A stretch of 41,830 nucleotides of DNA, from NCBI GenBank assembly GCA_900768525.1, contig CAAGDF010000061.1:1-41830 (forward strand). Reading direction: 5' to 3'. The notes beneath the pieces are model-generated. The model saw only the letters and a program-made list of their open reading frames with translations. It searched no databases and was not told where the DNA came from. Source of the stretch: Clostridia bacterium. GTDB lineage: Bacteria > Bacillota > Clostridia > Christensenellales > Borkfalkiaceae. The translations under genes were made by a program, and so were the position numbers. Below, piece after piece: positions 15,920 through 26,100 of this stretch (its first letter is position 1; every line of letters begins with the position of its first letter).

Positions 15920-16918
15920 ATGGTAAACGAAAAGAACATTGAACAGTTTTGCAAACAGTGCGAAGATATTTTTAATCAGATATCTCGTGACGTAATCGGA
16001 CAGAAAGAAGTCGTAAGAAGCACGGTAATCGCAATGATTGCCGGCGGTAACGTTCTTCTCGAAGGTGTTCCGGGCGTCGGAAAAACCAGACTTGTAAGAA
16101 CGCTCGGCAGAGTTTTCGACCTGCCGTTTTCGCGTATTCAGTTTACGCCCGACCTTATGCCTGCGGACGTTACGGGTACTAACATCATAGTCAAGGATGC
16201 GGACGGCAACTCGTCTTTTAAGTTCCAGCCCGGTCCTATTTTCAGCAATATCATTCTTGCCGACGAAATCAACCGTGCCACGCCTAAAACGCAGTCGGCA
16301 CTGCTCGAAGCGATGCAGGAACACACCGTTACAGTTATGGGCGTTTCGAGGAAATTAGCCGAACCGTTCTTCGTTCTCGCTACTCAGAACCCGATCGAGC
16401 AAGACGGTACGTATCCTCTTCCCGAGGCGCAGATGGATCGTTTCATGTTCAAACTGCTCGTTCCCGATCCTTCGCTCGACGAACTTATGCAAATAGTCGA
16501 CATGACGCAAAAGACCATGGCTGAGGTTGCCGACAGGGCTTGCAACGCCGAACAGCTTCTCGCCATGCGCGAAACGGCTAATCAGATCCCCGTTGCGCAG
16601 GAAGTTCTTCGTTATGCAATGTATATGACGGCGGCAACTCACCCGGACGGCGAAGCTGCTGCCGAGGGCGCAAAGAAATATATCAGAGTCGGCGCCAGCC
16701 CTCGTGCGGGACAAGCTCTCATTTCGGCTGCGAAAGTGCTCGCGCTTATCAAGGGCAGATTCAACGTATCGTACGCGGATATCAACGAACTTGCATATCC
16801 CGTTCTTCGTCACCGTATCAAACTCAACTTCGAGGCGGTTGCCGAAAGAATTTCGGCGGACGAAGTTATCCGTATGGTTGTTGAAGAAGTTAACGTAAAG
16901 GGCAAGAAATCAAAGTAA
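15920..16918 (+). CDS. MoxR-family AAA+ ATPase
   Basis: This 332-residue cytoplasmic AAA+ ATPase (AAA_3 type) belongs to a family that remodels or activates client proteins together with vWA-domain partners. Walker A (GVPGVGKT) spans residues 49-56, Walker B (IILADE) 111-116, sensor 1 Asn is residue 157 in ATQNP, and an arginine-finger candidate is Arg174 in EAQMDRF. The C-terminal lid (about 210-325) is complete and the length is normal for the family. The upstream Shine-Dalgarno sequence is weak (GAGTGG). DUF58 and two vWA membrane protein genes follow on the same strand, the classic arrangement of Bat-type operons. Confidence 0.96.
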   Translation: MVNEKNIEQFCKQCEDIFNQISRDVIGQKEVVRSTVIAMIAGGNVLLEGVPGVGKTRLVRTLGRVFDLPFSRIQFTPDLMPADVTGTNIIVKDADGNSSFKFQPGPIFSNIILADEINRATPKTQSALLEAMQEHTVTVMGVSRKLAEPFFVLATQNPIEQDGTYPLPEAQMDRFMFKLLVPDPSLDELMQIVDMTQKTMAEVADRACNAEQLLAMRETANQIPVAQEVLRYAMYMTAATHPDGEAAAEGAKKYIRVGASPRAGQALISAAKVLALIKGRFNVSYADINELAYPVLRHRIKLNFEAVAERISADEVIRMVVEEVNVKGKKSK

Positions 16919-16974
16919 TTCGGTCTTAGTTCGTTATCGGACGAAAGATAAGTTTTTTCGGCGGAGTCAAGCAG

Positions 16975-17874
16975 ATGAAAAACACACGCTTAAACGATAG
17001 TTTTTTCAGTCGTTTAGAAACGTTATCCTTAAATTTAAAATCAAGCCTATCGGGTTTTTTCGGCGGCAAGCACCTTGTTACGACGTACGGTCAGACGGTT
17101 GAATTTGCCGATTTCCGCGAATATCAGTTAGGCGACGACATCCGTCGTATCGACTGGAATCTTTACAGCCGATTTGAGAAATACTTTCTCAAGCTGTTTA
17201 CCGACGAGCGGCAGATGGACGTGCAAATCTTCGTTGACTTTTCGGCGTCGATGGGAAAAGACGTTATTGAAAAGTCTTCTTACACTACGGCGGCTGCAGC
17301 CGCGCTCGGCTTTCTGGCGGTGCAGAACATGGATAGGGTTACTTTCCACGTTATGCGTGACGGAAAAGCCGAAAACCCGTTCGGCTCTATTGTCGGCAAG
17401 CCCGCGTTTTTCCGTGCGGTCAGCTCGCTTACCGAAGTCGAGTTCGACGGCGAGTGCGATATAGAAGCATGCGTTACGGGTTGCCCCGATATTTCGGTAA
17501 ACAACGGTCTTACCGTTATAATTTCGGATTTTTATACCGAAAGCAACTGGAAAAAAGCCGTCGATTATTTATGTTATAAAAAACGTCAGGTGCTTTTGAT
17601 TCAGGTACTCACGCCCGAAGATGCCGATCCTATGTACGACGGCAGGGTAAACCTGCTCGACTCCGAGGCAATCGATGCGGCGGACGACAAGAACCTAAAA
17701 ATAAGAATCACAAGATCGTCCATTCAGGCTTTTAAACGTGCGTTCGACGAGTATACGACTGACATGAAAGAGTTTTGCAAAAAGCGTGAGGTCGGTTTTA
17801 TCTCGGTCAGAACGAACGAACCTATAGAGCGGGTTTTGTTCGGCGATTTACTAAAGGTGGGTATAATGTCATGA
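16975..17874 (+). CDS. DUF58 / BatA-associated vWA-like protein
   Basis: This 299-residue protein has the DUF58 signature EFADFREYQLGDDIRRIDW at residues 43-61. A vWA-like Rossmann domain follows, with the metal-site motif DFSAS at 88-92. No transmembrane helix is seen, so it is probably cytoplasmic or peripheral. DUF58 proteins are near-constant neighbours of MoxR ATPases and probably act as their vWA partner or adaptor. The start follows GGAG at 16963-16966 with eight-base spacing. Its stop overlaps the next start as ATGA at 17871-17874, so translation is coupled to the following membrane protein. Confidence 0.94.
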   Translation: MKNTRLNDSFFSRLETLSLNLKSSLSGFFGGKHLVTTYGQTVEFADFREYQLGDDIRRIDWNLYSRFEKYFLKLFTDERQMDVQIFVDFSASMGKDVIEKSSYTTAAAAALGFLAVQNMDRVTFHVMRDGKAENPFGSIVGKPAFFRAVSSLTEVEFDGECDIEACVTGCPDISVNNGLTVIISDFYTESNWKKAVDYLCYKKRQVLLIQVLTPEDADPMYDGRVNLLDSEAIDAADDKNLKIRITRSSIQAFKRAFDEYTTDMKEFCKKREVGFISVRTNEPIERVLFGDLLKVGIMS

Positions 17875-20003
17875 CATTTTTAGCTCCGCTGGGCTTTTTG
17901 GCTGCGATAAGCATTATAATTCTGATTATAATCTATATCATCAAGCCGAACTACCAGCAAAAATATATATCCAGTACCTTTGTCTGGAAACTAAGTCTTA
18001 AATATAAAAAGAAGAACGTTCCCACAAGCAAGCTGCGCGATATTCTGATAGTTATTTGTCAGGTTGCCATTCTTGCTTTGTGTACCACGGTGCTCGCAAA
18101 CCCCTCTAAACTGCAAACGGCGTTTATGGGGGGCGACGAGGTGGTTTTTGTAATAGATTCTTCGGCGAGTATGCGCGTAAAAGTTGCCGACGACGGCAGC
18201 GGGATAAGCGGCGAAACGCGTTACGATCGCGCTCTTCGCTTGCTTGCAAACGCGGCGCTTGCGGCAAATGCGCGCGGCAGTATCGTATCGATCGTCAAAG
18301 CGGGTGCTAAGCCCGAAATGATCGTCGAACGTGCCACGAAAGATAATAAAACGGCTATCAACGACGGTTTGTCTGAACTGCGTGGCACTCTGGACGCGGC
18401 GAAAACGCCTTTTGAACAGTACGGCGGTTGCGGCTACGGCATAGCGGATATGAACGCCGCTTTGAGTTTGTGCGAAGAACGCGTGCTTTCAAATAACCCG
18501 ATTGCAGCCATTGCTATTTACACCGATACCGAGTTTGCAAGCGTGCCCGAGGGCGTTGAGGTCGTCGATTGCAGAGTTAAAAAGACGGATGACGCCACGG
18601 GCGAAGAGGTTTTTGCCGAGTGGAACGCCGCGGTATTGGACGTAAAAGCGAACTATGTTGAAAACTACTATGCGTTTACGGTCAAAGTTGCCGCTTACGG
18701 CAAATCGGCTTCGGTCGGCATAAGGCTCGATATTCAGGGCGCGAACGGTTCGTCGTTCGGCGAGGGCGCGTCCGGCGAAAGCGTAACCGTCAATTACACG
18801 GTTGAATGTAACGACGGCGAAGAAAGAGAGATAACTTTCTATAACAAATCGACTTTGGCTGCTGCGGGCGGCGGCGAAATAGTCAACGCGCTCGGCGATG
18901 GCGTGTTCTCCTATGATTCGGTTACCGTGCGTTTATCCGATCCCGACGCGTCCGACAGCACTTACACTCCGATCAACGACGATTTCTCCGACGATAACAC
19001 ATACATTCTTCCCGGCGGAACAAAGCCGACGCTGCGTTTCCACTATGCAAGTAATATGCGTACCCCGTTCTTCGTAGGTATTCTCGATTATTTGCAGGGC
19101 GACTATTATGTGGACAAATGGAGAATAGAGGTAGATACTTATAAACCGGGCGACAGAAACAGTTCGATCAAGACTTCGGGTTTCGATTTTTACATTTTCG
19201 AGGGGCTTTCGGGCGAAGAAATAGGCGATTTGCCTAAGGACGGCGTGTGTTTGTTCGTCGGTTGTACCGATTTCCCGAGCGGCGTCAGCGTCGATTACAG
19301 CGGTCGTTTCGGCGACGGTACCAAATCGTTTGAACTTACGGGCAATGCCGAAGGTCATCCGCTTATGAAAAAAGTCGTCGCTGAACTCGTTACCGTAAGC
19401 CGCTCATATGTTTTGTCGGTCAACGACTATTCGGGGTACACCACGCTTATGAGTTATCAGGGCCATCCCGTTTGCGCTATGTCGAACAAACCCGGCGAAA
19501 AAGTCGTAATTTTGTCTTTCGCGCTGGCGTACTCCAATTTCTCGATTCTTCCCGATTTCGCGTTGTTTATTCGTAACATAGTGGACTACTATCTGCCGTC
19601 TACTATAGATCAGAACGTGTTTGAGGTCGGCGAGGCTATAGATCTTGAATGTCGCGGGCAAAGCGTAACCGTTGCGCCCACGAATATTCCGAGTGCGGAA
19701 CTCAACGCAAAATCAAAGAGTTTCGACGCGTTCCCCACTCAGGCTACCATTTACAAAACGGGCAAATATATCGTTTCCACGTTGTTTGACTCGGACGAAG
19801 ACAAAGAAACATGCGCGCAGGAAATATTCATTAAAATGCCGCAAGAAGAAAGCAATATCAACAAAGTTGCCGATGCGCTCGAAGATCCGTATCACGGTGC
19901 GAGTCTCAGCGATATCTATCTTGATCTTGCGTTCTATTTCGCCATAGCGATCGTATTCTTTGTGTTCGCCGAATGGCTCCTGCACCTGCGGGAAGGATTA
20001 TAA
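17871..20003 (+). CDS. BatA-type membrane protein with vWA domain
   Basis: This 710-residue membrane protein has the BatA N-terminal motif (FLAPLGFLAAISIIILIIIY at residues 3-22), a second helix near 57-76, and a vWA domain starting near 91 with an intact metal-site motif DSSAS at 96-100. A long extracytoplasmic or soluble middle (about 260-680) is beta-rich, and a C-terminal helix lies at about 683-703. It overlaps the DUF58 gene by four bases and is followed 15 bases later by a larger vWA protein gene. By analogy with Bacteroides Bat proteins and RavA-ViaA-type systems it should be a membrane partner of the MoxR ATPase. The client is unknown. Confidence 0.9.
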   Translation: MTFLAPLGFLAAISIIILIIIYIIKPNYQQKYISSTFVWKLSLKYKKKNVPTSKLRDILIVICQVAILALCTTVLANPSKLQTAFMGGDEVVFVIDSSASMRVKVADDGSGISGETRYDRALRLLANAALAANARGSIVSIVKAGAKPEMIVERATKDNKTAINDGLSELRGTLDAAKTPFEQYGGCGYGIADMNAALSLCEERVLSNNPIAAIAIYTDTEFASVPEGVEVVDCRVKKTDDATGEEVFAEWNAAVLDVKANYVENYYAFTVKVAAYGKSASVGIRLDIQGANGSSFGEGASGESVTVNYTVECNDGEEREITFYNKSTLAAAGGGEIVNALGDGVFSYDSVTVRLSDPDASDSTYTPINDDFSDDNTYILPGGTKPTLRFHYASNMRTPFFVGILDYLQGDYYVDKWRIEVDTYKPGDRNSSIKTSGFDFYIFEGLSGEEIGDLPKDGVCLFVGCTDFPSGVSVDYSGRFGDGTKSFELTGNAEGHPLMKKVVAELVTVSRSYVLSVNDYSGYTTLMSYQGHPVCAMSNKPGEKVVILSFALAYSNFSILPDFALFIRNIVDYYLPSTIDQNVFEVGEAIDLECRGQSVTVAPTNIPSAELNAKSKSFDAFPTQATIYKTGKYIVSTLFDSDEDKETCAQEIFIKMPQEESNINKVADALEDPYHGASLSDIYLDLAFYFAIAIVFFVFAEWLLHLREGL

Positions 20004-20018
20004 GGGAGGTTTTGCGTT

Positions 20019-22973
20019 ATGACTAATTTTTCGTTGACTTTCCTTAATTCGCCGTGGTTTTTGCTACTCATTCCCGTGGCGTTCCTACTCACGTTTATCC
20101 CGTATTTCCGTTTGGCAAAACGCTACAGACGTACGAGAAACCGTATTATTTCGATAGTAATGCACCTTATTTTGAGCGTGCTTACGATTTCGGTGCTTTC
20201 GGGGCTTCAGTTCCATTACGAAACGCCGAACAACAATAACGAACTTGTCGTGCTTATAGACGGCTCTTATTCTACCGAAAAACTCGCAAAATCGCGCGAT
20301 GAACTTGTAGACGAGCTGATTAAGGACAGTGAAAAGTACAACTGTAAAGTCGGACTTGTCATCTTCGGTTTCGATCAGGAGATAATTTGCAAGCCGACGG
20401 GCGACATTAACAAACTCAGAGAGGAATACAAAAAGTTCTCGGTCGATCCCGCGTCAATCGAATACGATTCCGACGCGACCGACATCGCCGCGGCGTTCAG
20501 GACTGCGGGCGATATGCTTACGAACTACGGTTCGAGCAAAGTCGTTCTCGTTTCCGACGGAAAAGAAACGGACGAAAACGCGTTGTCGTATATACGAAAT
20601 CTTACCGCAAAGGGCGTTAAGATAGACGTGCTTAAGCCGACCGCCGAGGACGAATACAGCACCTCGACCGAAATGCAGGTTTGCGACGTTACTTTTCCCG
20701 ACAGCGAAATCGCGCTCGGTATGGAAACGGTGATAAACGTAAAAGTAAAATCCACCGTGGAAACGTCCGCAACCTTCCTCATTTACGATAACTATTCCGA
20801 CACAAACAAAGAACCCGCAGTCGAAGAGATTAAAAGGCTTGTCGTGGGCGAGCAGGAATTCTCCTTTAATTACACTTTTAAAGAGGGCGTTTTCCATAAG
20901 ATCGACGTAAAACTCGACGCAGGCAGGCAGACTACGGAAGAAACCTTAAAAAACAACGAATTTATCACTTACGTTACGATCGAAGTGTTCGACAGTATTC
21001 TTATAGTGGAAAACTTCCAGGACGATTCCAAAACGCTCGAGGCGTTGCTTGCGGGCACCGAGGACGAAAATCTTCAGGCGCTTGTGGACGGCGCGTTCAA
21101 ATACAACGTAACGCGCGTTAAAATCGGCACGCCCGAGTTCAACGAAGCCCGCGAGAAACTCAATTCTTTCGATCAGGTAATTTTCAACAACGTAGCAAAC
21201 AAAGATTTGCCCGAGGGCTTTATAGACGAAGTTCGCGATTTCGTATACGAACAGGGCGGCGGTTTGTTTACCATCGGCGGTAACGATCCGTCGGGTAACG
21301 TTCACGTTTACGACCGTGAAGATCTCGGTACCGCATCGGCTAAAAAATATCAGGATATGCTGCCTGTTTCGGCCGTCAATTACACGCCGCCTATGGGCGT
21401 TGCGTTCATAATCGACGTTTCGGGTTCGATGACGGGAGATCCTTTGTACAAAGCAAAAGCGGGACTTGAACTTGCCGTAAGATACGGCTTGTCCGAGCGC
21501 GACTATGTTTCGATATTCACGCTCGATACCATTTACGGTCAGGTCTTACCGCTCACGCCTGTTTCCAACCTTACTACCATAGTCAATGCTATTCAGAGTA
21601 TCGGCGGTACGGGCGGCACGGTTGCTACCAACGCCATTACGAGAGCGGCGCAATCGCTTAATTCCAACAGTAACATAGCAAGAAAGCACATAATAATGCT
21701 CACCGACGGTATTTTCGGCGATAAGTGCGAAGAGGGCGAAGACCCGCCGTACGTAAAGGAAGCAAGACTGCATTACGCCAACTCGGGTATTACTTTGTCG
21801 GTAGTCGGCATAGGCATGGACGTTGGCAGCACGTATTACAACTCGTGTAAACAGATGACCGATGCCGCGGGCGGCAAAACTTACGCAGGTATCAATATCG
21901 ATAACCTCGGAAACATTCTTAAAGACGATATCTCGCAGAATGAAATCACGGCGGTAACCGAAGGCGCGTTCCGTCCCGTAATCGATCGTATTACCGATCC
22001 GCTGCTTAAAGGCATAAAACTCGGCGGCGACGACGAATCGGCAAAAATCATGGACTTTGCGCTCGGTGCGTTCTACGGCGGTAAAATCAAACAAAACGCC
22101 ACGCTCGTGTTGACCGACAGGTATAACGCCCCCGTATACGCGTATTGGAGTTACGGCAGAGGTAAGGTCGGCAGTCTTATGTGCGATTTAAAGGGTACGG
22201 ACGGTTCGTATTCCGCTTCGTCGTATACCATCGAAGAGCGTAAAAAGAACGACAGCACGGGGCAGTACGATACCGTTAAAACAACGTATAAAGGAATTTA
22301 CGCAAGCGAAAACGGACAAAGGCTGATTTACGGCATCGTTCGCGAACTTATGCCCGATACAAGGCTTATCGCCGGCGAACTTGATCTTCGCATAACCGAA
22401 GAAAACTATATCAATTCGCTCAACTTATACACTACGCTTGAGGACGGCGACACGCTCGACGCGTTCATAACCAAGGAAAACGATCCCACGTTTGCGAAGG
22501 TTTCGCTGCTCAGTTTAAGCGAAAACGTGAACGGCGTTTACGTAACCTCGCCTTTCTCGATGAGCAATTTGTTCAGCAGATGCTCGTTTGTCGTAAATAA
22601 AGCGGGCGTTTACAGAGTAACCGTTACGATTACTCGCAAAAACGGAGTAAAAAAGACCACCGAATTGTTCAAGACGTTCTCGTATTCCGAGGAGTACGAC
22701 ATGTTCCCCGACAATGTAACCGAAACCACCGCCGATACCTTGCTCGAAACTATCGCGGCTCGGGGCGACGGCGTTGTGATAACCACGGTCAAGCGTCTTA
22801 ATAACGTGTTCGTCAACTTTGAACCGACGGTAAAACATGATTACGACCCGCGCGTTTTGTTCCTTATTATATCGATAATCGCACTGCTTATCGACATCGC
22901 GGTGAGAAAGTTCAAGTTTAAATGGCTGCACGAAATCATACGCGAAAGGCGCAAAAAAAACGAAGAACAATAA
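20019..22973 (+). CDS. Large membrane protein with two vWA domains and a glutamine-amidotransferase-like domain
   Basis: The protein has 984 residues. Helices lie at about 12-30 and 42-62. The first vWA-like domain starts near residue 75 with DGSYS (81-85), an altered but usable metal-site motif. A beta-rich stretch follows. Near residues 385-440 a segment including FIDEVRDFVYEQGGGLFTIG looks like the class I glutamine-amidotransferase-like fold seen in large vWA membrane proteins. A second vWA domain has a canonical DVSGS motif at 466-470. The C-terminus has a helix near 946-962 and a basic tail. GGGAGG at 20004-20009 sets the start. It completes the MoxR/DUF58/BatA set and probably faces the extracytoplasmic side with most of its mass. 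Confidence 0.88.
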   Translation: MTNFSLTFLNSPWFLLLIPVAFLLTFIPYFRLAKRYRRTRNRIISIVMHLILSVLTISVLSGLQFHYETPNNNNELVVLIDGSYSTEKLAKSRDELVDELIKDSEKYNCKVGLVIFGFDQEIICKPTGDINKLREEYKKFSVDPASIEYDSDATDIAAAFRTAGDMLTNYGSSKVVLVSDGKETDENALSYIRNLTAKGVKIDVLKPTAEDEYSTSTEMQVCDVTFPDSEIALGMETVINVKVKSTVETSATFLIYDNYSDTNKEPAVEEIKRLVVGEQEFSFNYTFKEGVFHKIDVKLDAGRQTTEETLKNNEFITYVTIEVFDSILIVENFQDDSKTLEALLAGTEDENLQALVDGAFKYNVTRVKIGTPEFNEAREKLNSFDQVIFNNVANKDLPEGFIDEVRDFVYEQGGGLFTIGGNDPSGNVHVYDREDLGTASAKKYQDMLPVSAVNYTPPMGVAFIIDVSGSMTGDPLYKAKAGLELAVRYGLSERDYVSIFTLDTIYGQVLPLTPVSNLTTIVNAIQSIGGTGGTVATNAITRAAQSLNSNSNIARKHIIMLTDGIFGDKCEEGEDPPYVKEARLHYANSGITLSVVGIGMDVGSTYYNSCKQMTDAAGGKTYAGINIDNLGNILKDDISQNEITAVTEGAFRPVIDRITDPLLKGIKLGGDDESAKIMDFALGAFYGGKIKQNATLVLTDRYNAPVYAYWSYGRGKVGSLMCDLKGTDGSYSASSYTIEERKKNDSTGQYDTVKTTYKGIYASENGQRLIYGIVRELMPDTRLIAGELDLRITEENYINSLNLYTTLEDGDTLDAFITKENDPTFAKVSLLSLSENVNGVYVTSPFSMSNLFSRCSFVVNKAGVYRVTVTITRKNGVKKTTELFKTFSYSEEYDMFPDNVTETTADTLLETIAARGDGVVITTVKRLNNVFVNFEPTVKHDYDPRVLFLIISIIALLIDIAVRKFKFKWLHEIIRERRKKNEEQ

Positions 22974-22988
22974 CTTAACGAAAAGTGT

Positions 22989-23016
22989 CGATAATCGGGC
23001 TATAGGTCGATTATCG
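22989..23016 (+). other. Perfect 9-bp hairpin between vWA cluster and LRR lipoprotein
   Basis: CGATAATCG (22989-22997) and CGATTATCG (23008-23016) flank a 10-base loop. No T-tract follows, so it is not a typical terminator. It may protect the message or bind a regulator. Outer bases 22984-22990 can alternatively pair with 23026-23032. The loop and 3' arm (22999-23014) match an intergenic stretch at 137-152 in 15 of 16 bases. Confidence 0.6.
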
Positions 23017-23107
23017 CATATTTCGGCACTCAAAAACGTTGCAAAACGAGGGCGAAAAAAGCCGCTCTTTTGCAGTCAAAAAACCAAAAGTACACGAGGA
23101 GAATACA

Positions 23108-26100
23108 ATGAAAAAAAGGAAAATATTGCTTATTCTTACGGCGAGTATATTTGTATGCTCCGTATTGTTGTTTTCCGCCTGTATATCGACGAATAAACTT
23201 GCTCCGCCCTCGTTCTTGGGGTTGGACGAGAACAACGTAATCAGTTGGAACGAAGTCGATCTTGCGAGGGGGTACAAACTCTCGATCGAGAACGATAAGG
23301 GCGAAAAGAACGAAATCGTTACCGAAAATACCTCTTATTCGCTCGATACTTTGGATGAGGGCAATTATTACCTCAGGGTGCAAGCCGTCGGTAACGCCAG
23401 AGATATAAAGGACTCCGACTGGTCGGCTGCATACGATTTTCAGAAAGGTTACACCACGGGGCTTGTTTACGAGCTGATTGAGAACGAAACGGCATACGCC
23501 ATCGTCAACGTCGGCAGGGCAAGCGGCGAGGTTGTGATAGAGGATACTTACAGGAACGATAAACCCGTAATCAAGATAGGCGACCGCGCGTTCAAAAACA
23601 ACAAAAAAATCACCAAAGTTACGCTCGGCGCAAACATTGTTTCGGTTGAAAAAGAGGCGTTTTACTCCTGTACTGCCTTGCAGGAAATAATCATTCCCGA
23701 GGGCGTTACCTCTATGGGCGAGGCGGTTTTCCAAAGCTGTTCCGCGCTAAAATCGGTAAAACTTCCCTCAACGCTTTCCACCGTTCCGCAAAAGGCGTTC
23801 GCTTACTGCCGCAATATGGAAACGGTTGAATTTTGCGTAGATAAAGTCGATCCCGACGACGAAAATACATGGTCGGGCACGACTATTATCGACGATTCGG
23901 CTTTTGTAGATTGCCGTGCGATAAAGGAATTGGTTCTTCCCGAAACGCTTACGGGCATAGAATCCGGGGCGTTCAGGCAAATGGCCGAGCTCACGAGAGT
24001 CGTCATAAACGACAAAGTAAGTTATATCAACAGCCAGGCGTTCACTTCGGACGCTAAACTTACCGACGTAGTCATAAGCGAAAACAGCAATATAGATTTC
24101 ATCGGCAATCAGGCGTTCGGCGGGTGTATAGCATTAGAAACTATTTACTTGCCCGAAAAACTCGACGAAATCGCGTCGATGGCGTTTTATAACTGCTCTT
24201 CGCTCGATAACATAAAAATACCCGATTCGGTTACGATCGTCGGAACGGATGCGTTCAAGAATACCAAGGAATACACCGAACAAACAAAAGTGGCGGGTGC
24301 TCCCGAGCAGACGAAAAAGAACTTCAAGTTCATCGACCGTTGGTTGGTGGAATACGTCGGCGATAAGAAAACTCTTGCAAACTTCAACACCCGTTATCCT
24401 AATTATCAGCCCGAAAGAGACGGTGAAAAGGGTATAGTGGGCATCGCCACGGGGTGTTTTTCGAGTTGCGAAAAACTTGCGAGCGTGGTAATTCCCAAAT
24501 CGGTCAGATATTTATCGCCTTCCGCTTTTGTTAACTGCAAGGAACTTGCAAGCCTTTCTTTCGAGGACGGTTCGGATATCCAAGTAATCGGCGCTTATTG
24601 CTTTATGTACGATACGGAGATAACCTCCGTCGCATTGCCCGAAGGGCTTAAAACAATCAAAATGTACGCGTTTGCTTTATGCGATAAACTTTCCAAGGTC
24701 GTTATAGCGGGCTCGTCGGAAACTGCCGCAAACGCAATACCCGAATCGGTTACCGAGATAGGTAGGTATGTTTTCGCCGGTACGACTATATACAAAAACG
24801 CGCTCACGTTGTATGACGACAGCGTGGTACGTATAGGTAATTGGGCGGTCGGATATAATTCGGAAGAAAAACTGAAATCTTTGACGATCGACTTAAACGA
24901 AGGCGAAGACTCATTCGGATCTTATCGCCCCGCGATAGAACATATCGCCGATTACGCGTTTGCGAGCATGGGGATAAGCGACGTTATCGGTACGCTTAAT
25001 CTGAAGAGTATCGGTACTGGCGCGTTTTACAAATGTTCGCTGTTGACCTCGAGCGGAGATACGCTATTTCAGCTTAACAATGCTTTCGAGGAGATTAAAC
25101 CGTATACGTTTTTCGGTTGTTCATTCTTCCAGAATATATCCATAAACGGTTCCGAATTCGGAACGAGTTTAAAAACAATCGGCGCTTATGCGTTTTGCAA
25201 CAGCGGCCTTACTACCGCGTTCGGAACGACGCCGCGCGTAGTAGATCTTTCGGTTACGAAAGTAACTAACGTTGCCGCGTTTTCGTTTGCGTTTACCAAC
25301 GCGTCCGAAATAAAACTTGCTACAAGCCGCGGAAAATCTACGGTTGAAAGCATAAACGCTTATGCTTTTTACGTTATGCCGCAGTTGGAAACGGTAAACA
25401 TTCCGTCGTCGGTCAGAACCATAGGTGCGTTCTCGTTCTTCGAATGCGATAAGCTTTCGTCTCTGACTATAAACGAAGGCGTGGAATATATTTATCAACG
25501 TGCCTTTTACGGTTGCGACTCGTTAAAAACGGTTACGTTCCCCGCGTCGCTCGTCTATATAGGCGCAGGCGCGTTCTATAAATGCTACGATTTGCAAAAG
25601 ATAGAATTTGTTGCCGAAGAACTTCCCGAAGAGGAAGGCGGCGGTGTAAAAGGCGTTGAAATGATCGATTCTTACGCTTTCTACGGCGATGAAAAATTGA
25701 CCGTGCTTGAACTTCCCGCATCGCTCACCTATATCGGGAAATATGCGTTTTTCGGTTTGGACGGGCTTACCTCGGCGGTTCTTCCCGCATCGATTCAGAC
25801 CACGGGGCAGCACTTGTTCTACGGTCTTGATATCACTTTTTATGCCGAAGCGGAAAAACGCCCCGACGGTTGGTCGGCAAGGTGGAATTCGCTTATGCGC
25901 CCTGTAGTTTGGGGCAGCGTTTTATCGGAGGATAAGAGTTACGTCGTTTCGCTTAACGTAACCGAAAACACTTTCGAATATGCCGACGATTTCCGTGCGC
26001 TGAGCGCGCCGCGTCGTTCGGGTTATGTATTCGTCGGTTGGTCTTTGACCGAGGACGGCGATATAGCTTATGACGAAAAATCGGTAGTAAAAGTTCCCGT

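Noticed and set aside
23039..23107. In-frame TTG start 23 codons upstream for the LRR lipoprotein
   Set aside because: It would place a charged stretch before the lipoprotein signal and has no Shine-Dalgarno sequence. The ATG at 23108 has GAGGAG.
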